A DNA stretch of 17,166 nt, taken from NCBI GenBank assembly GCA_003219095.1, contig QHPM01000285.1:1-17166 (forward strand), written 5' to 3'. Position numbers and translations under genes: made by a program. Source of the DNA: Verrucomicrobiota bacterium (GTDB taxonomy: Bacteria > Verrucomicrobiota > Verrucomicrobiia > Chthoniobacterales > UBA10450). The stretch's first letter is position 1. Each line of letters begins with the position of its first letter. Below are positions 1-7,241 of this stretch, in pieces. Below the pieces are notes generated by a model. It was given only the letters and a program-made list of their open reading frames with translations, was not told where the DNA came from and did no database searches.

Positions 1-420
1 GATCGATGCTATAATGCGCTTGCCAGAGGAACGGACTACTACCTGAAAAATCTCTTTGACGAAGAGAGTTTACCGAAACCGTTCTCCAAGGCGCCGCGCC
101 TTACGGTTTACAAGCGAGAACTATACGATTGTGCTGAATGTATCAATCTATGTTTGATCTTGCGCGAATCATTTCCGCAGCTGGAGCAAACGCTCAGGAT
201 CGTCATTTCCGAAGTCATAACGAACTGGGTCAGACAGGATGGATCATTCCGGTCACGTCGTCTGCATGCGGGCTGGGACAACGTCCCAATGCACCGCTGG
301 GGGCAGTCGCAAATGTTCCGGAGCCTGGCATATTATCTTAGCGAGACGAAGAAAACTGAAAAACTGAAACCTGAAACGCTGAAAGGGGAACCAGTAGGCG
401 CACCCATGCTGAAGGCTTGA
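1..420 (+). CDS. 3' end of a probable alpha/alpha-barrel (toroid) protein of the polysaccharide cluster
   Basis: The frame starting at base 1 is open for 139 codons to a TGA at 418-420, so this is the C-terminal part of a gene that begins outside the window. The segment has alternating helix-like stretches and a conserved-looking motif, GSFRSRRLHAGWDNVPMHRW, at about residues 77-96, followed by an SQMFRSLAYYL helix. I associate this with (alpha/alpha)6-toroid proteins (prenyltransferase/epimerase/lyase-like fold) often found without assigned function in exopolysaccharide clusters; this is recognition from memory, not a search. The last 25 or so residues are lysine- and glutamate-rich and are encoded largely by a CTGAAA repeat, so they are probably an acquired tail rather than part of the domain. 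An active site cannot be assigned from this piece. Confidence 0.6.
   Translation, partial: DRCYNALARGTDYYLKNLFDEESLPKPFSKAPRLTVYKRELYDCAECINLCLILRESFPQLEQTLRIVISEVITNWVRQDGSFRSRRLHAGWDNVPMHRWGQSQMFRSLAYYLSETKKTEKLKPETLKGEPVGAPMLKA
356..385 (+). repeat. CTGAAA short direct repeat, four units
   Basis: CTGAAA occurs at 356, 364, 371 and 379, spaced 7-8 bases apart; on the other strand this reads TTTCAG. The array lies inside the last codons of the upstream gene and encodes its low-complexity Lys/Glu tail, just before the stop at 418-420. It looks like a small intergenic-type repeat that has been read into the gene end. Confidence 0.55.
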
Positions 421-427
421 ATGCGCG

Positions 428-459
428 AAGCCAACTGCTGGTGTTTGGCTTGTGATTTT
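428..459 (+). terminator. Possible weak intrinsic terminator after the first gene
   Basis: AAGCCAA (428-434) can pair with TTGGCTT (445-451) around a 10-base loop, starting 8 bases after the stop codon, and is followed by a short T-rich stretch (GTGATTTTT). The stem is only 7 bp with mixed A/T and G/C pairs and the T tract is interrupted, so termination would be inefficient at best. Confidence 0.3.
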
Positions 460-521
460 TGATCTCCTCTTCCGATTGTAATGTTGTGACCCTTTTAACC
501 TCGCGACGTTTCTTTTGAATT

Positions 522-2138
522 ATGTGCGGCATTTGCGGCCAACTTAACTTTGCCAGGGGGGAACCGGCTGATCCGGTCGTCATTCGGCGAATGACGCAAG
601 CAATCATTCACCGTGGCCCTGATGACGAAGGCTATTTTATCTCGGGAAATGTTGGACTTGGGTTCCGACGGCTCTCGATCATTGACCTGGCGGGCGGACA
701 CCAGCCGATGTTCGACGCGGAGCGAACGGTCTGCGTGGTTTTCAATGGCGAGATCTACAATTACAAAGAACTACGCGCGCGGTTAAAGGAACGCGGCCAT
801 CAGTTCCTGACCCAGTGTGACACAGAGGTGATCGTTCATGGCTACAAGGAGTGGGGGACGGACGTGTTTAGCCAGCTCAACGGCATGTTTGGCCTCGCCA
901 TCTGGGATTTAACTAAGAAACGGCTGGTTGTCGCGCGGGACGCGATGGGAATCAAGTTGATCTACTATCGCGTAAGCCATGGTCAGCTTTCCTTCGGCTC
1001 GGAAATTCGAGCGCTTTTGGCTGCGGACAGTGATTTCGAAGTTGATCCAGCGGCGCTCAGTCTGTTCCTTGGTTTTCGTTATACGCCATCGCCCCGCACC
1101 ATCATTAAGGAAATACGCAAACTTGCTCCGGGTAGCATGCTCGTTTTCGAGGACGGCAAATATCGCGAGGAACGTTGGTATAACCATACGCCGAGGCCAT
1201 TCGCCAAAGAGAAGAGCGAAGAAGAGGCAACGAATGAGTTACTCGAACTTTATCGCGGCGCAGTCCGACGCCATCTTTTGAGCGACGTTCCAGTAGGTTT
1301 GCTACTGAGCGGTGGCCTTGATTCGGGATTGCTTCTCGCCCTCATGAACGAGGAGGGCGGCCCCTGGCCTGCCTATACCGTTGGTTATGGCGAATCTTTT
1401 CGCGATGACGAATTGGTGGACGCAGCGGAAACCGCGAAGCTCCTCGGCGCCCCTCACATAACTGTACGACTGGATCAAAGCGAATTCGAGAGATCCCTGC
1501 CGGGGATTGTCGATTCGCTTGAAGAACCGATTGCCAGCTCTTCTGTCGTTCCAATGTATTTTATTTCGCAGCGCGCGCGACGCGATGTGAAGGTGGCACT
1601 CATTGGTCAGGGGCCGGACGAACTTTTTGGCGGCTACAAGCGGCATCTGGGAGTTCATTATGGCAAATGGTGGCGCTCGCTGCCATGGCCATTGCGCTCT
1701 TCCTTAAGATCGGCCGTCAATCAGTTGCCGCGGAACGAAACTCTAAAGCGCGGCGTCTATTCGTTGGGTATCAACGACCGACTGCGGCGCTATCAACACG
1801 TGTTTGCAATCGCTCCAGCGGCGCAGATTAGCGGTCTATTTCGCGATGACCTCTTGTCCCGCGAGGATGGTTCGGAGCTCGTGGAATACTGGCGCGCCCT
1901 TGTTCCGCAGATGCAGCACCTCGACGAGCTGGGGGGTTTTCAGCTGATTGAAATACGATCATCCCTGCCGGATGAACTCCTCATGTTTGCCGACAAACTG
2001 TCGATGGCCCACAGCTTGGAAGCCCGTGTGCCTTATCTCGACCGCACGGTAGTGGAATACGTGCAGCGACTTGATTCCAGTTTCAAAACGTCAATGTTGT
2101 CGATCAATGGTTTAACTCGACCGTACGAGGAAAATTAA
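522..2138 (+). CDS. asnB: Glutamine-dependent asparagine synthetase family protein, truncated by an internal deletion/frame change
   Basis: AsnB-type enzymes use glutamine-derived ammonia and ATP to amidate a carboxylate; members in polysaccharide clusters may act on sugar acids rather than aspartate (inference). The N-terminal glutaminase domain looks catalytically complete: it begins MCGICG (Cys2 nucleophile once Met is removed) and has RRLSIID at 49-55, FNGEIYN from 74 and CDTEVI from 99. The synthetase domain has the ATP-pyrophosphatase loop SGGLDS at 263-268 and GQGPDELFGGY further on. Homology stops after RLDSSFK near base 2085; the last 16 or so codons to the TAA at 2136-2138 are out of frame. 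The expected C-terminus lies in another frame (2081-2389). The predicted 538-residue protein is shorter than the usual 600-650 and lacks the C-terminal helical part, so it is probably non-functional. The ATG at 522 is fixed by the catalytic Cys2; there is no clear Shine-Dalgarno sequence before it. Confidence 0.85.
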   Translation: MCGICGQLNFARGEPADPVVIRRMTQAIIHRGPDDEGYFISGNVGLGFRRLSIIDLAGGHQPMFDAERTVCVVFNGEIYNYKELRARLKERGHQFLTQCDTEVIVHGYKEWGTDVFSQLNGMFGLAIWDLTKKRLVVARDAMGIKLIYYRVSHGQLSFGSEIRALLAADSDFEVDPAALSLFLGFRYTPSPRTIIKEIRKLAPGSMLVFEDGKYREERWYNHTPRPFAKEKSEEEATNELLELYRGAVRRHLLSDVPVGLLLSGGLDSGLLLALMNEEGGPWPAYTVGYGESFRDDELVDAAETAKLLGAPHITVRLDQSEFERSLPGIVDSLEEPIASSSVVPMYFISQRARRDVKVALIGQGPDELFGGYKRHLGVHYGKWWRSLPWPLRSSLRSAVNQLPRNETLKRGVYSLGINDRLRRYQHVFAIAPAAQISGLFRDDLLSREDGSELVEYWRALVPQMQHLDELGGFQLIEIRSSLPDELLMFADKLSMAHSLEARVPYLDRTVVEYVQRLDSSFKTSMLSINGLTRPYEEN

Positions 2139-2389
2139 TTGAGACCCTAATGGATGACGACTCGCTCATGTTTGAACTGCTTAAACCGGAATCGGTGCGG
2201 AAACTATTGCAAGAACATCAATCCGGCCGCCAGGATCATCACAAACTGCTCTTCAGCCTGGTAATGTTTGAGCAGTGGTGGCGCGGGATTAAGTCTAACC
2301 AGCGCGCGGCTCACCAAGCAAACAGTCGCTGGAACTCGGATCGTTCGAAGCCAGATTCGAAATCGTTGAATCCAGCGCCGACTCTCTAA
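2081..2389 (+). pseudogene. Out-of-frame C-terminal part of the asnB gene
   Basis: Read in the frame of base 2081, this encodes NVNVVDQWFNSTVRGKLIE, then a segment with MFELLKPESVRKLLQEHQ and KLLFSLVMFEQWWRG, which is the normal C-terminal end of AsnB-family proteins, ending at a TAA (2387-2389). It continues the domain interrupted at about 2085 in the preceding frame. Compared with the family layout, roughly 30 residues (the stretch normally leading to a K-R-G-F type motif) are missing between SFK and VNVVDQW, so the break is a deletion that also changed frame, not a one-base slip. A downstream ATG at 2150 exists but an isolated C-terminal fragment would have no activity. Confidence 0.8.
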
Positions 2390-2390
2390 A

Positions 2391-2600
2391 ATGCAAACAA
2401 AGGGTATAGTTTACCAAGAGATGATTCGTTTTAAGGGAGAGCCCGTCCGGTGTGACGCGGTGCGGGTAAAGGACCAAACACTCTTCCTTTCCGGAAAGCT
2501 TCTCAAAACAGCTAGCCTCAGTAAGGGTCGAGATGAATGGCAGCAGGATGTTAAGAGTCCGGAGGAAGTGATCCCGGCATTAAAGAGCTGCGAGGCGTGA
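2391..2600 (+). pseudogene. N-terminal stump of a GNAT/FemAB-like acyltransferase gene
   Basis: The 69-residue frame (ATG 2391, TGA 2598-2600) contains VKDQTLFLSGKLLKTA followed by DEWQQDVKSPEEVIPALKS. This aligns by eye with the first 45 or so residues of the intact gene at 3223 (KKIVVEGKLPRIA, then EEWFDDVEHPEPLIDTLK). The stump also has about 25 extra residues before that block, probably the original N-terminus of the family. The catalytic part is absent: homology ends at the stop codon and the next bases belong to an asnB remnant. I read it as what is left of the partner of the first asnB copy. Confidence 0.65.
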
Positions 2601-3007
2601 GTGGCGCCCTCATTCCGCAGATAAAGCACCCCGAGGAACTAGGAGGCCTTCAACTTCTTAATCCGCTCATCGCTTCCCGATGAACTGGTCATGTGCGCCG
2701 ACAAACTGTCGATGGCTCATAGGCTGCAAGCCCGTGGGCCTTACCTGGATCGAACGGTTCTAGAATATGCGCAGCCGGCTGAATTCCGATCTCAAAATCC
2801 GCAATGGCACCCGCAAGTGATTGCGCTCATGTTCGGTTTCTTAAAACAGGATCGGCGCGGCAATTGCTAAAGGACCATTGGTCAGGTCGTCATGATAATC
2901 ACAAGCTTCTATTCAGTCTGGTCATGTTCGAGCAATGGCTATGCAGGGCTGGGCAACTCGAAGACGACCGGTTCAATCGGCCGCAATCATCACGTCATGG
3001 TTTCTAG
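2601..3007 (+). pseudogene. Decayed second copy of the asnB 3' end
   Basis: The DNA from about 2601 aligns by eye with the 3' part of the first asnB (about 1891-2270): ALIPQIKHPEELGGLQLL, then after a frame change SSLPDELVMCADKLSMAH, then YLDRTVLEY, then LNSDLKIRNGTRK. After this a stretch of some 60 codons is missing, and the C-terminal KTGSARQLLKDHWSGRHDN and HKLLFSLVMFEQWL appear in another frame, ending at a TAG (3005-3007). At least three frames are needed to follow the homology and there is no start region, so this is a dead gene remnant. It keeps the RNGTRK stretch that the first copy has lost, showing that the two copies were damaged independently. Confidence 0.75.
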
Positions 3008-3082
3008 CATTCAACGTATGCCGATTTTTCCAAGGTTTGAGCAGATTTTACCAGTCTGCAAGGGAGAACATTGATTCGCGAG

Positions 3083-3174
3083 GGAGAGGTGGCTGAGCGG
3101 TCTAAGGCAGTGGCCCGCAAGGGTTGCTATACGGCGAAAGCCCGTATCGGAGGTTCGAATCCTTCCCCTCTCCG
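3083..3174 (+). tRNA. Serine-type class II tRNA gene with an unreadable anticodon (possible pseudo-tRNA)
   Basis: GGAGAGG (3083-3089) pairs with CCTCTCC (3167-3173), followed by a G discriminator at 3174. The D arm (GCTGAGCGGTCTAAGGC) is of serine type. A long variable arm, ATACGG...CCGTAT (3129-3147), and a T arm, GGAGG-TTCGAAT, are present; together these indicate tRNA-Ser. Three arms are irregular. The anticodon arm GTGGC...GTTGC (3110-3127) leaves an 8-base loop CCGCAAGG with no T at position 33 and no serine anticodon. The variable arm has an unpaired extra C. The T arm has one base too many (8-base loop or an extra C after the stem). No CCA is encoded. It resembles a tRNA-Ser(GCT) that has lost two T residues around the anticodon, but that is inference. 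The tRNA nature of the locus is firm; function is doubtful. Confidence 0.7.
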
Positions 3175-3222
3175 ACTGCTGCTTGGCATGCGCGGTTGAT
3201 TCGTCGGCGTCTGCCCAACTTA

Positions 3223-4080
3223 ATGGAAATTCACGGCAAGAAAATTGTGGTCGAGGGCAAGCTTCCCCGAATTGCAAGGCCGGAAGAAGAATGGTTTGAT
3301 GACGTGGAGCATCCGGAACCGCTCATTGATACGCTCAAGGAACAGATCGATGCCGACATCCTCACTTTCTGGCAGCGGCTACCGGAGCTAGAACCGAAAT
3401 ACTCCTACATGATGGAGTTCGATCCGATTGCAGCTCTCCCCATAACGACTTATTCCAATTGGTGGGAGAAACAAATTAACAGCGCAGCCCGCAACAAGGT
3501 CAGAAAAGCTCAAAAAAAAGGCATTGTGGTTCGAACGGCGACGTTTGATGACGAAACAATCAAGGGGATAACAGCGATTTTCAATGAAACTCCAATCCGA
3601 CAAGGGCGGCGGTTTCTCCATTATGGGAAGGATTTTGCGACGATTAAACAACAGTTCAGCCGGTTTCTATTCCGCGAGGAGATTCTAGGGGCCTATTTGG
3701 ATGGGGAGCTGGTGGGATTCATTATGTTGGCGGATGCGGGACGATATGCAGTGCTAGGCCAGATTATCTCGAAAATTGGAAAACGGGATTTTGCGCCAAC
3801 CAATGCATTATTAGCGAAAGCCGTGGAGCGGTGTGCAGAAAGAGAGATTCCATATCTAACGTATGCTTTTTGGCTCGGCGACGGTCTTGGGGAGTTCAAA
3901 CGAAATAATGGCTTCCAAAAATTTGATCTTCCCAGATATTTTATTCCGTTAACTAAAACCGGAGAAGTTGCCTTGAAACTTGGTCTTCATCGAGGTTGGA
4001 CCGAGGCTATTCCGGATCGAATCAAAAGCCCTTTAAAGAAGGTCAGGAAGTTTTGGTATGGATTCTCTGGATCCAATTAG
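3223..4080 (+). CDS. GNAT/FemAB-like acyltransferase family protein
   Basis: A 285-residue protein of a family commonly annotated as GNAT N-acetyltransferase and related to FemAB-type (aminoacyl-tRNA or acyl-CoA dependent) transferases; these transfer an acyl or aminoacyl group to an amino group. The substrate here is unknown; an amino sugar of the polymer or its lipid-linked precursor is a guess. Visible blocks are EEWFDDVEHPEPLIDTLK near the N-terminus, NKVRKAQKKGIVVR before the centre, FNETPIRQGRRFLHYGKDF at 120-138, a GAYLDGELVGFIML strand pair typical of GNAT folds, and EFKRNNGFQKFDLPRYFIPL near the C-terminus. I chose the ATG at 3223 because the open frame upstream runs through the tRNA gene. 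No Shine-Dalgarno sequence precedes it. Compared with the stump at 2391, the first 25 residues of the family seem to be missing, so the N-terminus may be shortened. Confidence 0.75.
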   Translation: MEIHGKKIVVEGKLPRIARPEEEWFDDVEHPEPLIDTLKEQIDADILTFWQRLPELEPKYSYMMEFDPIAALPITTYSNWWEKQINSAARNKVRKAQKKGIVVRTATFDDETIKGITAIFNETPIRQGRRFLHYGKDFATIKQQFSRFLFREEILGAYLDGELVGFIMLADAGRYAVLGQIISKIGKRDFAPTNALLAKAVERCAEREIPYLTYAFWLGDGLGEFKRNNGFQKFDLPRYFIPLTKTGEVALKLGLHRGWTEAIPDRIKSPLKKVRKFWYGFSGSN

Positions 4081-4109
4081 CTGCTTTAGGTCGGGGCCTT
4101 GATTATTCT

Positions 4110-5023
4110 GTGGAACTCTCAGTGAAGCAAACGAACTGCTTAAATATCCGCAAGCCTAGCTCCGCCTTCAGGTGTCCACCTACATTTGTGGGAATCGGCT
4201 CGATGCGATGTGGCTCTACCTGGCTTTACCAAGCATTGAGGTGTCATCCGGATATATGGCTAAGCGATCGTAAAGAAATAGACTTTTTCTTCATGCGTCG
4301 CATGTTGCGGTACGATCTGCGCTGGTATGAAGCGCATTTTACTCCAGCGGATGGACATTTGCCGAAACCGATTCGCGGCGAGATCTCACCGTTATATGCA
4401 CGATTAAAAGCATGGCAGGTTAAGCGGATCGCCAAGCTACTGCCAAATCTTCGCGTTATTCTGACGTTGCGACACCCGATTGAGCGGGCGTGGTCACAAG
4501 CACTCCACGTAATAGGCTGTCCTCTGATTATTGCCGCACTATAGAAATATGGTCTAATGCTTTCGGGCGCGACGCATTACACGTCGATTTTTTTGACAGA
4601 CTTCAGGACGATGCGGAAGGCTATATCAACGGCATTCTAGGGCATATCGGCGCCGCAAGCCCATGGACGCTGCCACCAAAATTCATTAGAAAAAAAGTCC
4701 ACGCGACGACCGCATTGGTGAGGCATGAACGCCAAATTCCGGAAGTAGTGCGGTGGTACTTTGCCGATAGGCTGCTGGAATCGACCGAACGTCTTAACGA
4801 CCTATTAGAAGGTCGCGTTTCGAAGTGGGTGGACGAGATGCGGGCGATCCGCAGCAAAACAAGGTTAAACTGGCGTATTCTCGGAGAGATAAATCGTATT
4901 TTGTTTTCAATGCCGGAAAGATTGGCCTACGAGAGCTACCACGCAATTCTCGACGCCAGACTTTGGTTGCGCTGGCAGCAGTTTCAATCGGCCAATGGGT
5001 TGGCGCCGAGTATGAACGGATGA
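4110..5023 (+). pseudogene. Broken PAPS-dependent sulfotransferase gene
   Basis: Two adjoining frames together encode a sulfotransferase domain. The first part (possible GTG starts at 4110 or 4122) has the 5'-phosphosulfate loop FVGIGSMRCGSTWLYQAL, KEIDFFF, and the 3'-phosphate motif LRHPIERAWSQA, then goes out of frame near 4500 and stops at 4544. The second part resumes in another frame (from about 4490) with RLSSDYCRTIEIW, DALHVDFFDRLQDDAEGYI and a C-terminal helical part ending at 5023. By comparison with related sulfotransferases, about 25-30 residues between the 3'-phosphate motif and the SDY segment are missing, so a deletion plus frame change is more likely than a single-base error. 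Neither half alone should be active. The gene follows the GNAT-like gene at a short distance. Confidence 0.75.
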
Positions 5024-5288
5024 ACTGACCGGCGTCGGATCAAAAAAATAGTTCAAAGGGTTGTTGGACTGCCGTTAATTTGCCGCGAACAGAAGTTGGA
5101 GGCTATTCCACACCGATTGCGAACATCGAAAACATCGCGTGCCTGCAAGGCTCTAGCGACGGTCTCTTTTCTAGAACGAAATTTGTAACCGAGTAGTGTA
5201 GTTATGAGATCAAGTTCGAAAACTTTGCAGGGTCAAACCGCAGCACGCGGCTAATCACACTATAAGCACGCGATAGCAAGACACCTTT

Positions 5289-7187
5289 ATGCCAGGTATT
5301 GTCGGTATCATTAGTCAGGCGCCAAATGAAAATTGTCAACGCCTCCTTAAATCTATGATCGAATCGATGGGATCCGAGCAGTTCTACATCTCGGGTAACT
5401 ACTGCGTGCCGGATATGGGAATTTATGTCGGCTGGATAGCACAGGAAGGCTCATTCGCTGCGAGTCAGGTTTTTGCCAATGAGGAACATGATATTGGTCT
5501 TATTTTTGCCGGCGAGTGCTTTGGCGCAGCCGAGATAAACTCTTTGTTAAAGGCGAAGGGGCACGCATTAAAAAACCGCGACGACTGGCTCGTTCACCTT
5601 TACGAAGAAGAGGGAGATAAATTTTTCGAGAAATTAAACGGTCTCTTTAGCGGGTTACTTATCGATAAAAAACGAAAGACGGCGTTCCTTTTCAATGATC
5701 GCTATGGGGCGGAAAGAATCTACTGGCACGAGACAAAGGATGCGATGTTCTTCGCGAGCGAAGCTAAGGCGCTTCTTTCTGTCTTGCCGAACTTAAGATC
5801 GTTCGACGACGAGGGAGTTGCGCAGTTTCTGGCCCTTGGCTGTACGATTGAAGATCGCACATTATTTCGAGGCATTCGCTTACTGCCGCCGGGATCTCTA
5901 TGGGCATTCGGCCGTGGAGGCTGTAGCAAGAGCAAGTACTTTTCGCCCAAGCAGTGGGAATCTCAGGGACATCTCTCTGCCGACGACTTCCAACAAAAAT
6001 TTGAGCAGACTTTCAGACGAGTCTTACCTCGCTACTTTGAGGCGGAGTTGCGAGTTGGGATTTCGCTAACGGCCGGTCTTGATTCTAGAATGATTATGGC
6101 ATGCTTGCCCGAAAGCGCGCAAAGGCCGGTCTGTTACACTTTTTCCGGAGAAGAGCAGAATACTCTCGATTCTCGACTCGCTGCACGAATATCTGAAATG
6201 TGCGGCTTGGAGCACATGATCTTTCGGATTGGTCGAGACTTTTTCACTGAATTCGCCTCGCTTTTCGATCGAACAGTGTACGTGACTGATGGCTGCCTGG
6301 GAACGTTGGGCGTGCATGAAATCTACTTTAATCGAATGGCTCGCGCTTTGGCACCGGTGCGGCTGACAGGTGTTTTCGGAGGCGAAATCCTAAGAGGCGT
6401 GTCCATGTTTAAGCCAGTGCGCCTCTCACCCGGCTTACTCAATGGGGAGTTGACCCGGTCGGTAGAATTTTTCGCAAGGCAGCGGGAGCGCGATACCGCG
6501 CAGCCGGTAACTTTCGCTGCCTTTCGCGAAATACCGGAGAAGCGATTCGGAACTCCAGCAGCTAGCCGTTCGCAGGTATGTTTTCGAACGCCCTATCTTG
6601 ACAACGAGATCGTTGCTGTTGCTTATCAAATCCCACCAAATCTTAGAACGTCTCCTGTTCCCGCGTATTCGATGGTGGCCGATAACAACAGCAGGTTAGG
6701 CGAAATCCCCACTGATATGGGACCGCTGAAGGAAACGGTCGGCCTCGGCCAGACAGTGAAACGTTTTTTACTCAGAGCTGCTTTTAAACTCGATTATATC
6801 CAGAATGAAGGACTGCCGCACTGGTTGTCGCGTGTTGATCCTTTGCTAAGACGCCTTAATTCGAGTTCACGAATATTTGGCTTACATAAGTTTTTGCATT
6901 ATCGAAGCTGGTTGCAAAGGGAATTGGCTCCGTTTGTAAATGAGCGGATCCACGATGTGCAAATCCGTTCCAGTCCATTCTGGAATCCCTCTTTTCTCGA
7001 CGAGTTGGCGGACGAACATTGCCGCGGCCGCAAGAATTATCTATACGAGGTTGATGCTGTCCTTACCCTCGAAGCTGTCGAGCGCCTTCTCTTTCGAAAT
7101 TACCGCCCTAATGCAAATCCGGAGTCCCACATTGGCAGTTTGACTCCGTCACCCCAGGATTTTGCGGATAAGCGAACTGATTTATAG
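5289..7187 (+). CDS. AsnB-like protein with a degenerate glutaminase domain
   Basis: This 632-residue protein has the two-domain layout of asparagine synthetases, an N-terminal Ntn-type glutaminase-like domain (to about residue 205) and a C-terminal ATP-pyrophosphatase domain. It begins MPGIVGI, so the nucleophilic Cys2 is replaced by Pro. The usual FNGE motif reads FAGE (Ala74) and the RRLSIID segment is not recognisable, so glutamine hydrolysis is not expected. The synthetase half keeps an altered ATP loop, TAGLDSR at 261-267, and a FRTPYLDNEIV block, and is intact to the end. This pattern recalls beta-lactam synthetase and lasso-peptide cyclase relatives, where ATP activates a carboxylate for a nucleophile other than ammonia; which reaction happens here cannot be told. 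The ATG at 5289 fits the family start. No good Shine-Dalgarno sequence is seen; 265 bases without a recognised gene lie upstream. Confidence 0.8.
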   Translation: MPGIVGIISQAPNENCQRLLKSMIESMGSEQFYISGNYCVPDMGIYVGWIAQEGSFAASQVFANEEHDIGLIFAGECFGAAEINSLLKAKGHALKNRDDWLVHLYEEEGDKFFEKLNGLFSGLLIDKKRKTAFLFNDRYGAERIYWHETKDAMFFASEAKALLSVLPNLRSFDDEGVAQFLALGCTIEDRTLFRGIRLLPPGSLWAFGRGGCSKSKYFSPKQWESQGHLSADDFQQKFEQTFRRVLPRYFEAELRVGISLTAGLDSRMIMACLPESAQRPVCYTFSGEEQNTLDSRLAARISEMCGLEHMIFRIGRDFFTEFASLFDRTVYVTDGCLGTLGVHEIYFNRMARALAPVRLTGVFGGEILRGVSMFKPVRLSPGLLNGELTRSVEFFARQRERDTAQPVTFAAFREIPEKRFGTPAASRSQVCFRTPYLDNEIVAVAYQIPPNLRTSPVPAYSMVADNNSRLGEIPTDMGPLKETVGLGQTVKRFLLRAAFKLDYIQNEGLPHWLSRVDPLLRRLNSSSRIFGLHKFLHYRSWLQRELAPFVNERIHDVQIRSSPFWNPSFLDELADEHCRGRKNYLYEVDAVLTLEAVERLLFRNYRPNANPESHIGSLTPSPQDFADKRTDL

Positions 7188-7241
7188 AATTACGTTCTAA
7201 CGAATATTTGGTACAGCGGTCGAGTCGACGCAACAAAGTTC

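Noticed and set aside
1302..1658. 118-codon frame on the - strand inside asnB
   Set aside because: It is antisense to the conserved ATP-pyrophosphatase region of asnB and shows no protein-family features.
3115..3122. Reading the tRNA as one with a GCA (Cys), CGC (Ala) or CAA (Leu) anticodon
   Set aside because: The arms are of serine type, the loop has 8 bases and position 33 is not T, so no triplet can be assigned with confidence.
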